A stretch of DNA of 64,000 nt from Ascaris suum (GCA_013433145.1 CM024180.1:3313001-3377000); one strand, 5' to 3'. Shown: positions 52,005 through 64,000, counted from the stretch's first letter. The notes: generated from the letters alone by a model not told the origin. Translations and numbers: made by a program.

Positions 52005-55000
52005 ATGTCAGAAGGGTCCGCTTCTCAACGATCGAAGGAATTACCTTATTCGAAGTCTTGTACCTCTCAGAAGGAACCAATCTCGAAGGCATGCGGGATT
52101 CAAGGGGAAATAACCTCGGCTCTGCAAGAAGTCAGTGAGACTCCTATTCAAGGAGTTAACATCGCAGCCAGAGAACCAGTACAAGGTGCCCAATATATAA
52201 AAGATGAGGATGGTGGAAGCGAAAAGAGCATAGAAAAGGGCAAATACGAGCCGAAATGCATCGACAACGACCAGCCAGAAGCGGACAAGATATCAGAAAG
52301 TATATCGGAAAGCGTGCCGGAAATTGGTGTCATAAAATTCAACCCTGTATCGAAAAAATGGTCGACAGGGTGAGCGACATATGATTTTAATGAGAAATAA
52401 ACGTTTCCATTGAAGAGAGGGAGGGAATAGAGAGACATATTTCCATTGAAGAGAGGGAGGGAATAGAGAGATGTATTGCTAAGGACGAATTACAAGAGTG
52501 AAGCATTTCTTAGTTCTGTAGAGCTGCAAGAAACTCTTGAAATATACTAGCATTTCATTAAGCAGAGATGTTTTTTTTAATCATTTAGTGGAATAGTTTT
52601 CGAAGACGGAAAATTTCCATAATTTTTCTCGTAATTCTCTTTATTTGTAGATTGAAAGATGGAATTTAAAATTGTGAAGATTCATTGGTTTTTTTTTAAA
52701 TTTAGCGTGGTTATTCCAAAAGAAATGCGGCGATATGTTATTGGTGCCAAAGGACGAAGGAAACGAAAACTCGAAGAAGAGACCGATTGCCGTCTGATTT
52801 TTCCTTCGCGACGCAAAAAGATGCGTCCAATTAGTGCGTAAATGTTATTGATTATTATGAATTGATCCAAACAAATATGACAGCAATGTCGTTATTTTTT
52901 GCATTGGGCTAATAATATTGAATGTGATCGGTGGAACAGCTCTTTTCACAATGAGAGCCTTATGTGTCTGCATGCATAAGAAATTATTTCAATGGCTTAT
53001 CGCTTTAGTAATGTCTCATTTAACATAACGATAATATTAATACCAACGGTATAAATTTTGTTTTAAATTGATAAGGCTGTTGTAGTACTGACTGAATAGA
53101 GATCAGAAACACTTCACATTTCGAGTGAGCTTCATCTCATTCCCCACACCGATATCCAGTAGGACCCAAACTTTATTGTTCATAGGTCGGCCTGCCGCTG
53201 CCGGTCACGATTTTCGATGGATTTTCGCGCAAATGGAACACTCCTTCTGTTTGGTGCAATCTTCGATTCTAATTATTATGTAATGCTGGCTCAATAACCT
53301 AACTCTAAGGTTGTCATGTTAAAACTAAGACCCTAACCAGGTAAGTCAGTCCAGCAATATTGCTGCAAACGCATTTCATAACCACAGCGTCATAGACAAT
53401 TATCCTCATAGGAGTTCGCGTGCGAGGAATAGCGATTTGGTTATTCATATGTGATTTCAGATATCGTGTCATCGAAATCACAAGAATGTGTTGAATTGTG
53501 CCGAGATCGTATCGAATCGTTGATAGTCGAAACACGGAAGAGAGCGTCTTATACTCATTTTGTATCGTTACCTATGAATCACCCGGACATTCAAGCGGCT
53601 TTCACACGATTCGTTGAAGCTGTACAAAACGATGAGGAGTTGTCGGTTTGTTTGCATTAGGGATCTGCCACCACCAGACAGGACAATTACTAAGCAGCGG
53701 TTAAAACAGTAGATCCGCTTCAACTAATCACAAGTGGCGACCCATGATGTCTTTATTGTGGGTACTGTATAGCTGTGACAAACTGTTGAGGTCGCGCTTG
53801 GGCTTGCATTTATATATTTGTGTAAAAGCTGTTTTGTGTGATCTGTGGTCTATATAAAGAAGCCGTTTTCAGTATCACGATCGAAGCCTACTGGATTCCT
53901 TTCCTGCATTATCGGATCTGTAGTTTACAACGTAATTTGTCTCTAAAAGCGGCGAGTATGATGGATATAACCTAATAGGCTTAGACTTTAAACTCACCTC
54001 AAGCTACATAGTGAAATCCGAGGCGATTTCCTTTTTTTGAAGTTGTAAAGCCCATTTGAATTCGAAAAGAGTGGTATTCATCGTTATTGTTGGGATGCCG
54101 GGAGACAGGTAGCTGGTCCATTTTTCAGAGTGTCACTTACTTTTGAATGTTTTTTATTGCAATTATTGCTGGTTATTACCAATTATATTTTGCAGGATTC
54201 TTGTCGCGAATTGGCATTCTTCCAGCAAGCAAAAAAGCTGCATTTAACGATTGTAATGTTGTCCCTGTTGGATGATGACGATATGCAATTGGCAACCGAA
54301 TGTTTGGAGCGTGTGGTTAGCGATAATGTAAGGTAATAGTTTACTTCATTTTTTAATGTTGGAGATTCGATGGATGATCGCTCGTTAAAACCTTCGTTGT
54401 GTGCGATTGAACAAGAGGATATATGGGAATTCCACAAAACTTTCATTTCCCTGGTAATGTGCTCATTGAATTCATTTGAGTAAAAACCTCATATTTAGAG
54501 TGCTCACAGCTATCTTGAAGATTAAACCCTGTTCTTCCATCAAGGAGGTGCCGTATTATCTGAAGCAAGATCCACAGATTAAAAAAATTAGAATTAAGAA
54601 ATGGGGATGAAGGCAGTGGCGACGCATATTTTCAAAAATTTTGGCGAATGCGGCAGCAATTGAGCGTCTAAAAAAGTCTTTTTTTGGGAATGTTTGACGG
54701 AAGGAGAGGACAGTTTGAAGGGGAGGGGTTGTTGGATGAGACTTATGTGCTGTTTGTTCGTTATTCTTCAATATTTTCATGTGAATGTTTATAGGAAAAT
54801 ACTCGATGGGAAGCCACTTGAGGTTGAAGTGAAGGGACTGCAGTGTATGAACGACAATCCGACTAAAGTCCGTGTTCTTTATGCAAAGGCGTTTTCCGAG
54901 AAGTTTGTTCTTTCTACTCTGAAATACTTTAAGGAAGGATTATCCCCTTTTTGTGTTTAGAATTTTACTACTCGAGGTGGGTACTCAACTAGCGATTTTT

Positions 55001-56656
55001 TGCGTTCATTAATGAGGAGTTCAATTTACTGGTTGGGGGATGTTGCCATTCTGTGTGAACTCGCGCGGGAACGCGCAGAACTGCGTCCTTTTTTATGATA
55101 ATGCGGGGCCACAAATCGCCAAGGAGACCGACCTAACTACCTTGGACTACATTTTTGGGTCCCTCAGAAATTAAGTGTACTTGGCAAATAAAAAGTTTGA
55201 TTGTCGTCAGCGCCTCAAAGGTTTCTTCTGCTCGCAGCATCGGACTTCTGGAGAAGAAGGATGAATCAACTCGATTCTGAAGCATTACCGAGTAGTCATT
55301 AGTGGCGGACAATATATCCTGTTTCCTTGTTTGATCTTGTTTCAATTCTTTTTTGAAAACGTTTAATTTTTTTACAATGCAATGAGTTTAATTTAAGCTA
55401 GAAACGAATGCGATCTTTTTATTACCACTGCTTCTGTGCTGTTAGATTTGTTTTGCGTAAAAGCAAATTTCTGTAAACAGTACGATTTTTCAGGCTCGAC
55501 GAATTGATGAATACAGTTGCTGATGCAATGGGTGACACTGGTTTGGCACCTCGTCGTGCTAAAACGGTCAAAATTCATTTAACACTAATGAACACGCGTT
55601 ACCTAGTAAGTTGTTAATTATTACTAATACTTTGCAGCGTAAAATATAATATCTTCAGAAATATCAGCTCTTCGCCTTCTTCAGGCACTGTCTTTGCGAT
55701 GAGGCCTTCAGAAGGTTTGAGGAACTCTTGTTTTCTTTTATTGGCAATTAAACAACTCCTGGAAAACCTTCAGTTTGAGGTTATTTCCACTGATAACACC
55801 ACTAGACTGAGTTCCTTCACTTTTATTCATTTCTCTGCGCAGCTTGCATATTATGCTATTATCTTCAGGATTTATGTCGCTTTTTATGTAATTATGTATA
55901 GGTACCCATAGCAATAATATTTGGCAAGCAATAATCACGGTATTTGTAGTTATCACTTTCGTTTGAATTACTTATCGCTTTCGTTTGAATGCCTTGCAAA
56001 TACAATTGTAGTGGAAAAAAAGAAAGGAACGAATGGATGTGGAGAAGTTATTGGAGAAATACGGCGATTTTGATTTTGGACGTGTTGTAATTCCTTCGGT
56101 ATGTCATTGCATTCTTTAAATGTTGCTCTGTAGACTTCAGTCAACACTTCGTCTCCTATCATACTTTAAAATTCGCCGGGGAGGGGCGTTAAACTTTCGC
56201 TTTTTTCTTGACTTGTTTTGCACCTGCGTTCGCTTTCAGATTTTCAAATTTTTTGCATCTGTTCACCCTGTTATCTGAAGTTCCGATAGTAGTGTGGACG
56301 TTTGGTATTCATCGTTGAAGTGGTGAACGTGACATCCTTATTTGTGCCATCCTAGTGCCTGCTATTAGAATATTATGAAATATTGCCTTTCCTTTTACCC
56401 ATTGCCTGTTGAAATGAAACATTGTTCTTGAAAGGGAAAAAACTTTCCAGGCTTTTGCTGGAGTGTCAGAGGTAGTAAACATCATCACGACCTTTCTGAT
56501 CAAGGATGGACCATCGCGCATAAACTTGACTTTTCGTTGCCGAACCGCGGCCGTCTATCCTAATAATATCGGTTTTTTCAGGTGCACATTTCTAGTCTAA
56601 TGGGTCCCAAGGATGAGGACGGTTACTACTCGCACATTGCAAAATTCATGCTTTGA
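52005..56656 (+). CDS. ASCC1: ASCC1, activating signal cointegrator 1 complex subunit 1
   Basis: Complete gene: 52005-52369, 52706-52833, 53461-53645, 54196-54332, 54795-54902, 55494-55605, 56012-56098, 56582-56656. All seven junctions keep phase, giving 398 residues plus TGA. ASCC1 is a subunit of the ASCC complex, which acts in transcription, alkylation-damage repair and ribosome quality control. Residues 1-121 are a divergent, acidic, probably disordered N terminus. Residues 122-185 are a KH-like domain (VVIPKEMRRYVIGAKGRRKR, GxxG at 135-138). The rest is the 2H-phosphoesterase-like domain with both HxT motifs present: KKLHLTI (His242, Thr244) and VKIHLTL (His336, Thr338). Exon 5 has the family signature DGKPLEVEVKGLQCMNDNP. 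The C terminus ends in VHISSLMGPKDEDGYYSHIA. Introns are 336-627 bases. The start is the first ATG of the frame. Untranslated exons could lie upstream. The human protein is of similar length. Confidence 0.94.
52404..52471. repeat. 36-bp tandem duplication
   Basis: TTTCCATTGAAGAGAGGGAG and the next 12 bases occur at 52404 and again, unchanged, at 52440. It lies in ASCC1 intron 1, just after the donor. Confidence 0.92.
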
Positions 56657-59267
56657 AGAATTCGAGCAGTGAAAGTGCAGTGACTGCACTGCAATTCAAT
56701 TTGTATATATTTTGTAAATACCTCATTGCTTATGCGAGCAGTTTGGAAATCGTAACGGAAACTTTTCGGCAGTTGTTGGAAGTTTTTTGTATTGGAGTTT
56801 CGATCATCTTCACAATTTTTTAAACAATGCAAACACACGCAAGTTTAACACATCGAAATTTCTTAGCAGGAAAGTCCTCGGGGAGGGGGAAGCCGACGAG
56901 TGCACAAGTCGGCTTCATAAAACGATGACCAACTTGCTCACTTGTGTTCCGTTTATATTTTCGTTTAGTCTTTTTTCCAGTGAAGCGCAGCATACTTTGC
57001 CGACATTTACGTCTTTATGTCGAGCCTATGAGAAAAGCTATATTTATCCGAGTGAGCGGGTTTCCACCCGTTGAGGAAAGACATGTTACCGGGCTGGTTG
57101 GTCCGCCTTATTCATCTGTTATCGGACCGATTGGTTGGGCTCATTCGTCCCATAGGACCGAAGAGAGTGCATTCATCATCCCTTACTTTCAAGAAGCTTA
57201 AGAAGCAGGAATTCCTTGACCACCCTTGTTCAGGAAGTGTTGTTTTAATGCATGAACAGTGATGCTGCACCAATATTTCGTTGGTTTTTGCAGTTCTGGC
57301 TCCGGACTTGGGTGTATGTATGCTAGGACTACGTCAAGGTGGCGGTTTCAGAGCCGATGTGCATTGCGAAATCCGAGTTTCGATCGTCGAGCAAGGCGAG
57401 AGAGAGGCATTGATGCCATCTTCATTGCTAATTAGTACTGTTTAAATCGAGCCGGAAAACACCTTCCTAAACAGGTCAGACGACCGCTGTCACTACCGGC
57501 GGATTGCTCAGGAAACGGCCGATGAAGCAGGAGCGAGCAATAGGGAGATATGCTCGATTTTGGTTGTTTGTGATAGTGCATCGATCTTGTCACTTCGCAG
57601 TTACTACGATTGACGACTGTTATTTCATTTGAATTTAATACGTCTGCGTTTGAGTAGACTGTATTAAGTATAGTTCCTAGGATTAAACTCACTTTTAGTT
57701 GTTTTCTCTACGGTATGCGTCTAAACAATTTAATCTGGATTTTATCTACTACGTACTTGTCCTGTAAAACTCGACCGCTGTTTTCCGTTTGGTCGACCAA
57801 ATAAATCTGCAGGTCGGAAATGACATCGATGAATCGATCGGTTTAAGGCTAAGAGTGGTCTTAAACGACGGTCTGTGATCGAGGACACAGCGGTCGAGTG
57901 GTTGAAATCACTGGATTTTAAAGAGTGCCTACTACGGAAAATAGCGCCGTGGATTTGGAAATTTTAAGGTTTGACGTGTCGAAATTGCAAAAAAAATTCA
58001 GCAGAGCCTTTCAATAACGATATAGGCTGCTCATCATTGTTAAGATTCAATTTTGTAGACACTCGGCGCTCTCAAGAAATAATGATATTCTTCGGCAACG
58101 AGGGCTTGTTACACTCATCAGTGCTATAACTGTTGCAATGAGACAAGCTCCCCTTCTATTCTTGAACTGCGCCGACTCCCTCCCTGCGTCTCTTCTATTG
58201 TCACTATTGATGGACTGCACCCTCCTCCCCTTATCCTTAACCACATATATTGTTGAACATGCAGAGAGTGTTTGAATCGCAGGTACCCTAGGGACAGTTG
58301 ACAGGAAATTTATTTTCAGACGATAAATAATAGAACAACTCATCGTGATTCATCACTCCTTTGTGGCCAAATTACGATGCAAAGTGCACTAACGCCCTCA
58401 TATTCCAACTTCGAACACAAAACAAAAATCAGGAGAAAGGGGAATAAATTCATCAACCACAATCATAAATAAAACAAAAAGTTCCTATGCTGGCCGCCTC
58501 CACTTTATCATCCATTTCTTTCTGTCATTCTTGCACTTAGCACTCTTTGACTGTTTACCCGGTCTATTCCCCTGTCCCCCTCCCTTGATGGTTTTTGAGA
58601 CGACCGAATATTCGAAAAGCAAGGGGGGGGGGGACAACAGCGCAAGCGCACGCTTCGGCCACCAGCAGGACGCGTTGGACTATATCCCCGACCTCCCTTC
58701 GTCGGCTTTTACGCGTCAACTCGCTGTTCTAATCCATACCGGAAATTTATAAATTTTTTGAAGTGCCAGTGCAGGCTCAAACTCACTGGAACACTACTAT
58801 CATCTGATAATTTTAAAGAGGGAGCAGGGGTCTTCTCACAGAGGTTGAAGGATCCAGGCCTGCGGCAATCTGTATAAAACTCGCACCCAATGCAATACAA
58901 CCAGCAACATGCGGAACGAACCCATCACATCCAGAGCATCAAACTGCACCTAAATCCCAACGTTCTGTGTGCAAGCATTCAAGCGAAAGCTTCGAGGCAC
59001 AGCGCCGCAACAATGTCGCAACATTTAAAAACATGGGACTGGGTTTTGCCTCATTAAGCGCTCTGACCCGCGTGGATTATACCTCACACATGCGACCTTC
59101 CGCCCTATCTCCCATATGCGCAACAATGTCCTCTAAAATCTCACCGCTAACTCACCACATATATCCTATAATCCTCTCCCTCAAAAGATTGCCGCTGACC
59201 AAACACTACCTAATAAAACATGTTATACACGAAGTGGGCGGTCGACAGATAGAGATGCCTCGGGCTT
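56657..59267. other. convergent intergenic region between ASCC1 and the deubiquitinase
   Basis: Both flanking genes end here. The left part (to about 57.9 kb) is T-rich and the right part A/C-rich. Short open frames (56787-57262 plus, 58531-58752 plus, 58967-59302 plus) lack splice context and known products, and 58967-59302 overlaps the last deubiquitinase exon in antisense. An AATAAA at about 57795 (plus) is far from the ASCC1 stop. Confidence 0.5.
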
Positions 59268-60412
59268 TCACAGCTTCAGGTCGATTCCGTATCTTCGTTT
59301 GAGCAACTGCTGCGTTTGATTATCGCGTTGCTTATAGAACAACAGGTAAGCATCATCGTTTTGCACACGCGATGGCGTTATACGTGATACCATTGAGTCG
59401 TCAAAATTACGCCAATCTGCAAACAAAAAGAGTCCATTCTCCGCCTACTCTACACCAATGAGTGATCTCAGCTAAGTCCAAGCAAAGACCTTAGCTTCAC
59501 CTCCAACACTATGTAGGTTTCACAAAAGTTAGTTAAAACAGGTGCTGGCCTAACGTAATTCGCAAGCGCATTTCGGTTATCTGCTTACTTAGCGCTTTCA
59601 GTTCATCAACACATCTTCGTTCACAAACCAAGATCACCTTATTGCCTCAAACACCTAAGAAATGAAGGACAGACACCAAGCAAATTCTGCAGAGATATGT
59701 GCGTCATGTGGAGTTAACACATCCCATAAACAATATCAGGAATTAACAAAAAAACTGGCATCACTTATAACTGATAAAAAACTGCGTCAAACACGAAAAA
59801 GTTTCGGTAAAATCTCAAAGAACTTGGGCATATCCATGGCACAAAAAACATGAAGGACGTCGTCAACAGTATAAAAACAAAAAGAAAAGACACCTAAGAT
59901 CTGTCTGATGTAGACCCATTTTCCAGGCTGGTAAAACGCAAAGCGGGAAGGACTGCACAAGCTGCTGATGAAAAATCCTTGCGTTGAAGGGAGGAGGGAG
60001 CAATATCTCCAAAAATGAGGGACCAGAGAGGGCGCGATACTCGTAAAGCGCACTACCACTTCTTCAAAGCAATCACCAACAAACCGATTTCAGTCGTTTT
60101 GCCATCGAGACTCTCTAATCTGCCCATCGAGATATAATGACCAAAGTAACTGCTTCCCGAATGGCACACAACGCCTGTCAAATCGTATTTGGTTGTCTGA
60201 AACAATATCAACAAATTCGTGGCACAACGGAAACCCACAACACCGCCGACCAACTCAACTGTTATGTTTAGTCTGTTTCAACCATTCGCATATAACATAC
60301 AGTGTCCGATGCGGTTTAGTTTAAAACAGAATTTCTAAACCTCCACAATGCAGTAAAATATAGCACTTCCAACACCACATTTTTGATTCCCCTCTACTTG
60401 CTGATGCTTTAT

Positions 60413-60475
<63 letters not shown>

Positions 60476-61927
60476 GATGGCGCTCTTGACGTCATAAGCT
60501 AGATAAGTCACAGAGGGATTAACTGAAAGTTAAACTGACCTGTCCATTCGGAGCAGTCTCCGAAAGAAAGTCGCTCAGGTCAAGATCACTGATTGGGTAG
60601 CGTACAGGTCGATCGTCTTTCGATCGGCGATGCATCGACATTATCGACGTTGTGTACACGAATCGTTTCAGTTGAATGATCAGAATCGGCGGTAACCGAT
60701 ACAGCTGCAAGCGCTTCGTTGCCTCGACGTGCTCCTTGCACTTGTTACAGTACCTGAAGCCCCTGGTATCTACTACTCGTTCTTTTTTCAACACTGCATA
60801 TATAATACTGTTCCTAGCTAATTTTTCCCTTTCTTGCCATATGGGGCCAAGATTGCACTCACGTCTGCGGAGGAAATCGCCTATGCGATACACCGACAGA
60901 AACGCCTTGAGCGAGGTAATCCTCCCCCCCCCCCCCCCCCCCACGAATGTGGTCACTAGGATTGTGAATGATGCCTGGAAAGGAGCTTATTCATCTCTAG
61001 TTCGTTCCTAACCAGATTTCCCCTACCATCGCAGTAGTCTCTGCTTCGCATCCATCATACATCACAGCGACCGATGGGAGACTTCAGTTCGCAAAAGAGG
61101 AGATGAGAACCAATTGTGACTGGCAAATCTACTCTTATTTCAACCAGTCACTAGTTATCAATACTGCTTGAAAACGTAGCTGTTCTCCATCACACTCCAA
61201 CATGCTTCTAGAATTGCTCCCTCTGATTTTAGCGATTAAGTGTCCCCCAAATCTGAATCCTCAGAACCAACTAAATGAGCTGTTCATCGCACCAATCACC
61301 GTCACCCAAGCCCTCTCCAGGAATTCCCGAATGCTAAATGAGGGGCAACGGTATTCCGGTGACTTAAATGGCATGAAGCCAAAATCACTACAACTTTGAT
61401 AGAAAACAGAAAACTTTACTGCTGTAACAAAAGACAAAAGTATCTTATGGTGTGGCTTTATGAGGAAAAGAAAGGAAAACGGGACAGAAATTGATGACAC
61501 CTAATTACCATTTAAACAACGCGTGCTCCTTCAACTATACCACCAGTGCATCATTACCGCACCAAATCTGCACAACTGGGGAGATGAAGTGGAAGAAAGG
61601 AAGAACTTAAACTTCAATTACTCCCACTCAGATCCGGGAATGAAAACGGATCCAATCTCTCCCCTGTGGTATGTGGCCTACCCCGTCCACTCAACGGACC
61701 CATCATGGAATCGACTTGTTATCCCATACACTGCTAGCTTATATTAGTGACTGAGTAGAAATACTAACCATGATTCCTCTGGCTTCAATCGCTCAGTTTC
61801 AGAGAACATCGTGAGCATATCGTAGAGCGAAGGATTCGCTGCCGATGATCCATTCGATGCGATTGTCTGAGCTGCTCTCTGATGAATCGCCGAGTTCTCC
61901 GCATCAATGTCCTTAAGATGACATTTT
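59268..61927 (-). CDS. USP-family ubiquitin hydrolase, C-terminal half (USP19-like)
   Basis: Peptidase C19 cysteine protease that removes ubiquitin. Four minus-strand exons join in perfect phase: 61769-61927, 60540-60753, 60085-60196, 59268-59416 (TGA). Exon 1 has SLYDMLTMFSETERLKPEES; the Trp codon is split over the junction, then YCNKCKEHVEATKRLQL (half of the zinc ribbon) and LPPILIIQLKRFVYTT. Exon 3 carries the catalytic His box, GVVCHSGSSYFGHYISM. Exon 4 has the third catalytic element, DWRNFDDSMV, then RVQNDDAYLLFYKQRD, and ends in YGIDLKL. The long insert between the His box and DWRNFDDS and the VEATKRLQL..LPPILIIQLKRF wording are closest to USP19, with USP4/15/32 as alternatives. The Cys box and N-terminal domains were not found and should lie to the right. 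Upstream, the frame of exon 1 stays open to 62087 apart from one TAG (61987-61989). No USP19-type membrane anchor is present at the C terminus. Confidence 0.9.
60411..60474. repeat. (TA)n microsatellite, one interruption
   Basis: About 64 bases of TA repeat in an intron of the deubiquitinase gene, with one AA interruption near 60423. Confidence 0.95.
60924..60942. repeat. C19 homopolymer
   Basis: Nineteen consecutive C in a deubiquitinase intron (a G run in transcript sense). Prone to length error in sequencing. Confidence 0.9.
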
Positions 61928-63763
61928 CTGAACTCATATAACACTTTTGCTAAGAACGCAATACCATGATAGTCTCGATATGTGGCCTAGTTTCCGAGAC
62001 TGACCCCCTCATTCCATCCTTCGTCGCCAGCCACATCCACAAATCGCGCATTCCTACTCAGACCACCACCTTCTCCTTTACCTAATTCTGCAAAAACATC
62101 TTCCGGCCGAAATTATTTTCCTGAAACTACAAAGATGATTCTAATCTCCGAAGATATTACTACCACGTCCACCTAGCACGCAATACTGTTTCCTTTTCCA
62201 TGATAAGTTGAGAGGGACACCACTCGAAACACGAAATTTTGGCGCTCCTAACGAGAAAACCTGGTTTTTCTTAGTCCATCTTTTACTAGCAAAACACTGC
62301 CAAGAATCATGCAACCCGCATATACCAGCAAAACTTTTAACAAAACTTTAAAAAGTGGAAAAAGGTTCTCAAAAGTTTAACTGAATGTGAATGTGAAAGC
62401 TCCCACTTCTTTGCAGTAAGTGAGAAAACGACGGGAGGACAAATTCGAGCTCGCGTGGCGCAAATGACATGTGAGATAACAGTGTCTTGTTGCCGGGGAA
62501 AAAAGAAGACAAATAACATATCACCGACGAAAAGACGAAAAACACAGCTCCATTTTCCTGAATGCAAACATTCTGGAAATGGTCCCTAACAATGAACTGC
62601 AATCAGCCCAAAGTGAAAATGCAGCAATGTTTAAACATCGTCTTATATGACGCTTCTCAGCCATAGCATTGAACTCGTACCGCTCAGACTACCGACTCTT
62701 TGAAAATATTTTCTATTCACAATATTTTGATGGAAGAAGTAAGAGCGGCAGAAGTAAGAGCATGTGAAGAGCCTCGGAAGGCACCTAGAATGAAGAATTC
62801 AAGACGTCCTTCAAGGTAAAATCTCTCCCCGCCTCCATAATCCTCCTTCGTCAAACACTGCCCACCCTCATGCCCCCTCCCAGAAATTATAACCAAAACA
62901 GAAACAATCAACATACGACTTCCACTTTCGATTCAACAGTCAGATAATCCTTGCCGCATTTCATATTGTGCCAGTTGATCGAGAGGAACGTTCCTGAGGG
63001 AATATCCAGTGGCTCTAAAAACGTGGGAACGATATCGAATCAGTCACATCCTTGACCAGCTTATCCCCACAATATTTTGGAAGAAATGTTCAACCCAGTC
63101 ATTTGGAAACTGTTGTTTCGCAACTTCATGCATATTTTGGTGACACCTAACGTTTTTTGGGTAAATCCGCTAACAGCCTTCAATCGAATCCTCAAGTGAT
63201 TTAGGCAGAATGTAATCGATAGCCCTAGGAAATACAACGTCCTGCGGCACTTCTTCATGTCCATGGAGACATAAAATGAATTGCCAAGGTAATTATTATA
63301 TAAAAAATAACTTTGCATTATGCAATGATAGACAATACCCTTCGATAAAGAAAATCAATTTCGGTATCAATTTTCACTGTTTCATTGTTTCACTGTTCAG
63401 GAAGGCACTTTTGCGTTTGCTTCACAAGCATCGTCAGGTAGCGCTGTCAGAAAGTGACCAGCGTGACTACTGCAACTGACGTATTTTCTAAACTGAAGTG
63501 AAAAGAAGCAGAAGCCGTGGAAGGAACACGAGCAACTATCCAGTATAAACGACTCACTGCAGCGCATTTGCGATGATTCGTGGCCAACCAACCTACCTAT
63601 AATCATATTACACACCTCTCTCCATTACTGCAAATATAACTGCAACAAGAGCTACAGACATTTGCCCTTAAATTTCTGGATAACATACGCTAGCAAAAAG
63701 CTGCGTCCCTCATAAAGAATTCAGTCGATATATTTGTATGTCTTGTAAATCTATAAAACTAAC
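61928..63763. other. deubiquitinase introns with unresolved exons
   Basis: Frames with coding character on the minus strand include 61990-62087 (LGKGEGGGLSRNARFVDVAG after a TTTTTGCAG acceptor), the segment 61928-61986 (YRDYHGIAFLAKVLYEF) and 63190-63262. They cannot be combined into one model without further evidence. Confidence 0.4.
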
Positions 63764-63911
63764 CATGTGTATCAACAAGAGATTCGCCTATAATGCTTTC
63801 AGGCTGCTGTAGGCGTCTAACGATGAATAGTCTCGAATCGAGCCTCGATTTATTTCTCGGCTCACCAAGTACCATTTGACGTTTCACACCCACAAGTACT
63901 GGTACTGGTGG
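63764..63911 (-). CDS. upstream exon, probably of the same deubiquitinase gene
   Basis: Clean exon: TTATTTCAG acceptor at 63912, 49 codons in phase 0 plus one base, then a GTTAGT donor. Peptides: PPVPVLVGVKRQMVLGEPRN and SRLDSRLFIVRRLQQPESII. It lies upstream of the catalytic exons on the same strand, so it is likely part of that gene, in the region before or within the USP core. I cannot place it in the domain from sequence alone. A possible following exon near 63190-63262 encodes VPQDVVFPRAIDYILPKSL, and a split GAA codon would join it in phase, but its acceptor is weak. Confidence 0.5.
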
Positions 63912-64000
63912 CTGAAATAAGACGTCTTTTATCCAACAATCGAGAAGCAAAAATGAACTTTTTATTAACAAACAAACAAACTTCTAAACACATTTGTTTT

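Noticed and set aside
60519..60956. Use of the whole 145-codon minus frame as one deubiquitinase exon
   Set aside because: The part right of 60753 is translated intron including a poly-C tract; the acceptor at 60754 joins the upstream exon through a split Trp codon.

Overview
The window looks like nuclear DNA of a nematode-type animal. It has moderate to low GC, genes split into many short exons (about 30 to 240 bases) with TTTCAG-like acceptors and GTAAG/GTGAG-like donors, mostly 300-1700 base introns, three long (TA)n tracts, and no bacterial-style operons. The species is an inference. Nothing here (no spliced leader, no rRNA) fixes it, though the intron sizes would suit a parasitic, ascarid-like nematode.

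Four genes could be identified by reading exons and checking that codon phase carries across each splice junction. (1) 28.4-36.3 kb, minus strand: PIGW/GWT1-type inositol acyltransferase of GPI-anchor synthesis, seven well-supported exons, some middle exons unresolved. (2) 40.7-46.0 kb, minus strand: a beta-1,3-galactosyltransferase of the B3GALT6/SQV-2 type (glycosaminoglycan linker), six phase-consistent exons from the start codon to near the C terminus. (3) 52.0-56.7 kb, plus strand: a complete eight-exon ASCC1 gene (KH domain plus 2H-phosphoesterase-like domain). (4) 59.3-61.9 kb, minus strand, continuing rightwards: the C-terminal catalytic part of a USP-family deubiquitinase, closest in my recollection to USP19.

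Layout. 0-7.7 kb has no gene I can establish, only two possible isolated exons at the left end. 7.8-25.7 kb holds unidentified minus-strand exons. The best set is a chain of eight exons between 10.6 and 15.1 kb, seven of which join in phase and encode a hydrophobic, Trp-rich protein. A likely start exon of another protein lies at 25.67 kb. 25.7-28.4 kb is intergenic. 46.0-47.6 kb contains a GC- and CpG-rich patch that looks like a divergent promoter between the galactosyltransferase and the plus-strand ASCC1 unit. 56.7-59.3 kb is a convergent intergenic region.

Base composition follows gene direction. The plus strand is visibly T-rich from about 47.2 to 57.9 kb, where ASCC1 is transcribed rightwards, and A/C-rich on either side, where genes run leftwards. 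The genes are ordinary housekeeping loci and do not form a single pathway. I did not find a new defence or mobile system. The most unusual points are an Asp-Ser-Asp motif in the galactosyltransferase, a single in-frame TAG inside an otherwise open frame of the deubiquitinase, an 11-bp perfect hairpin over a possible splice donor, and the unidentified multi-exon protein.
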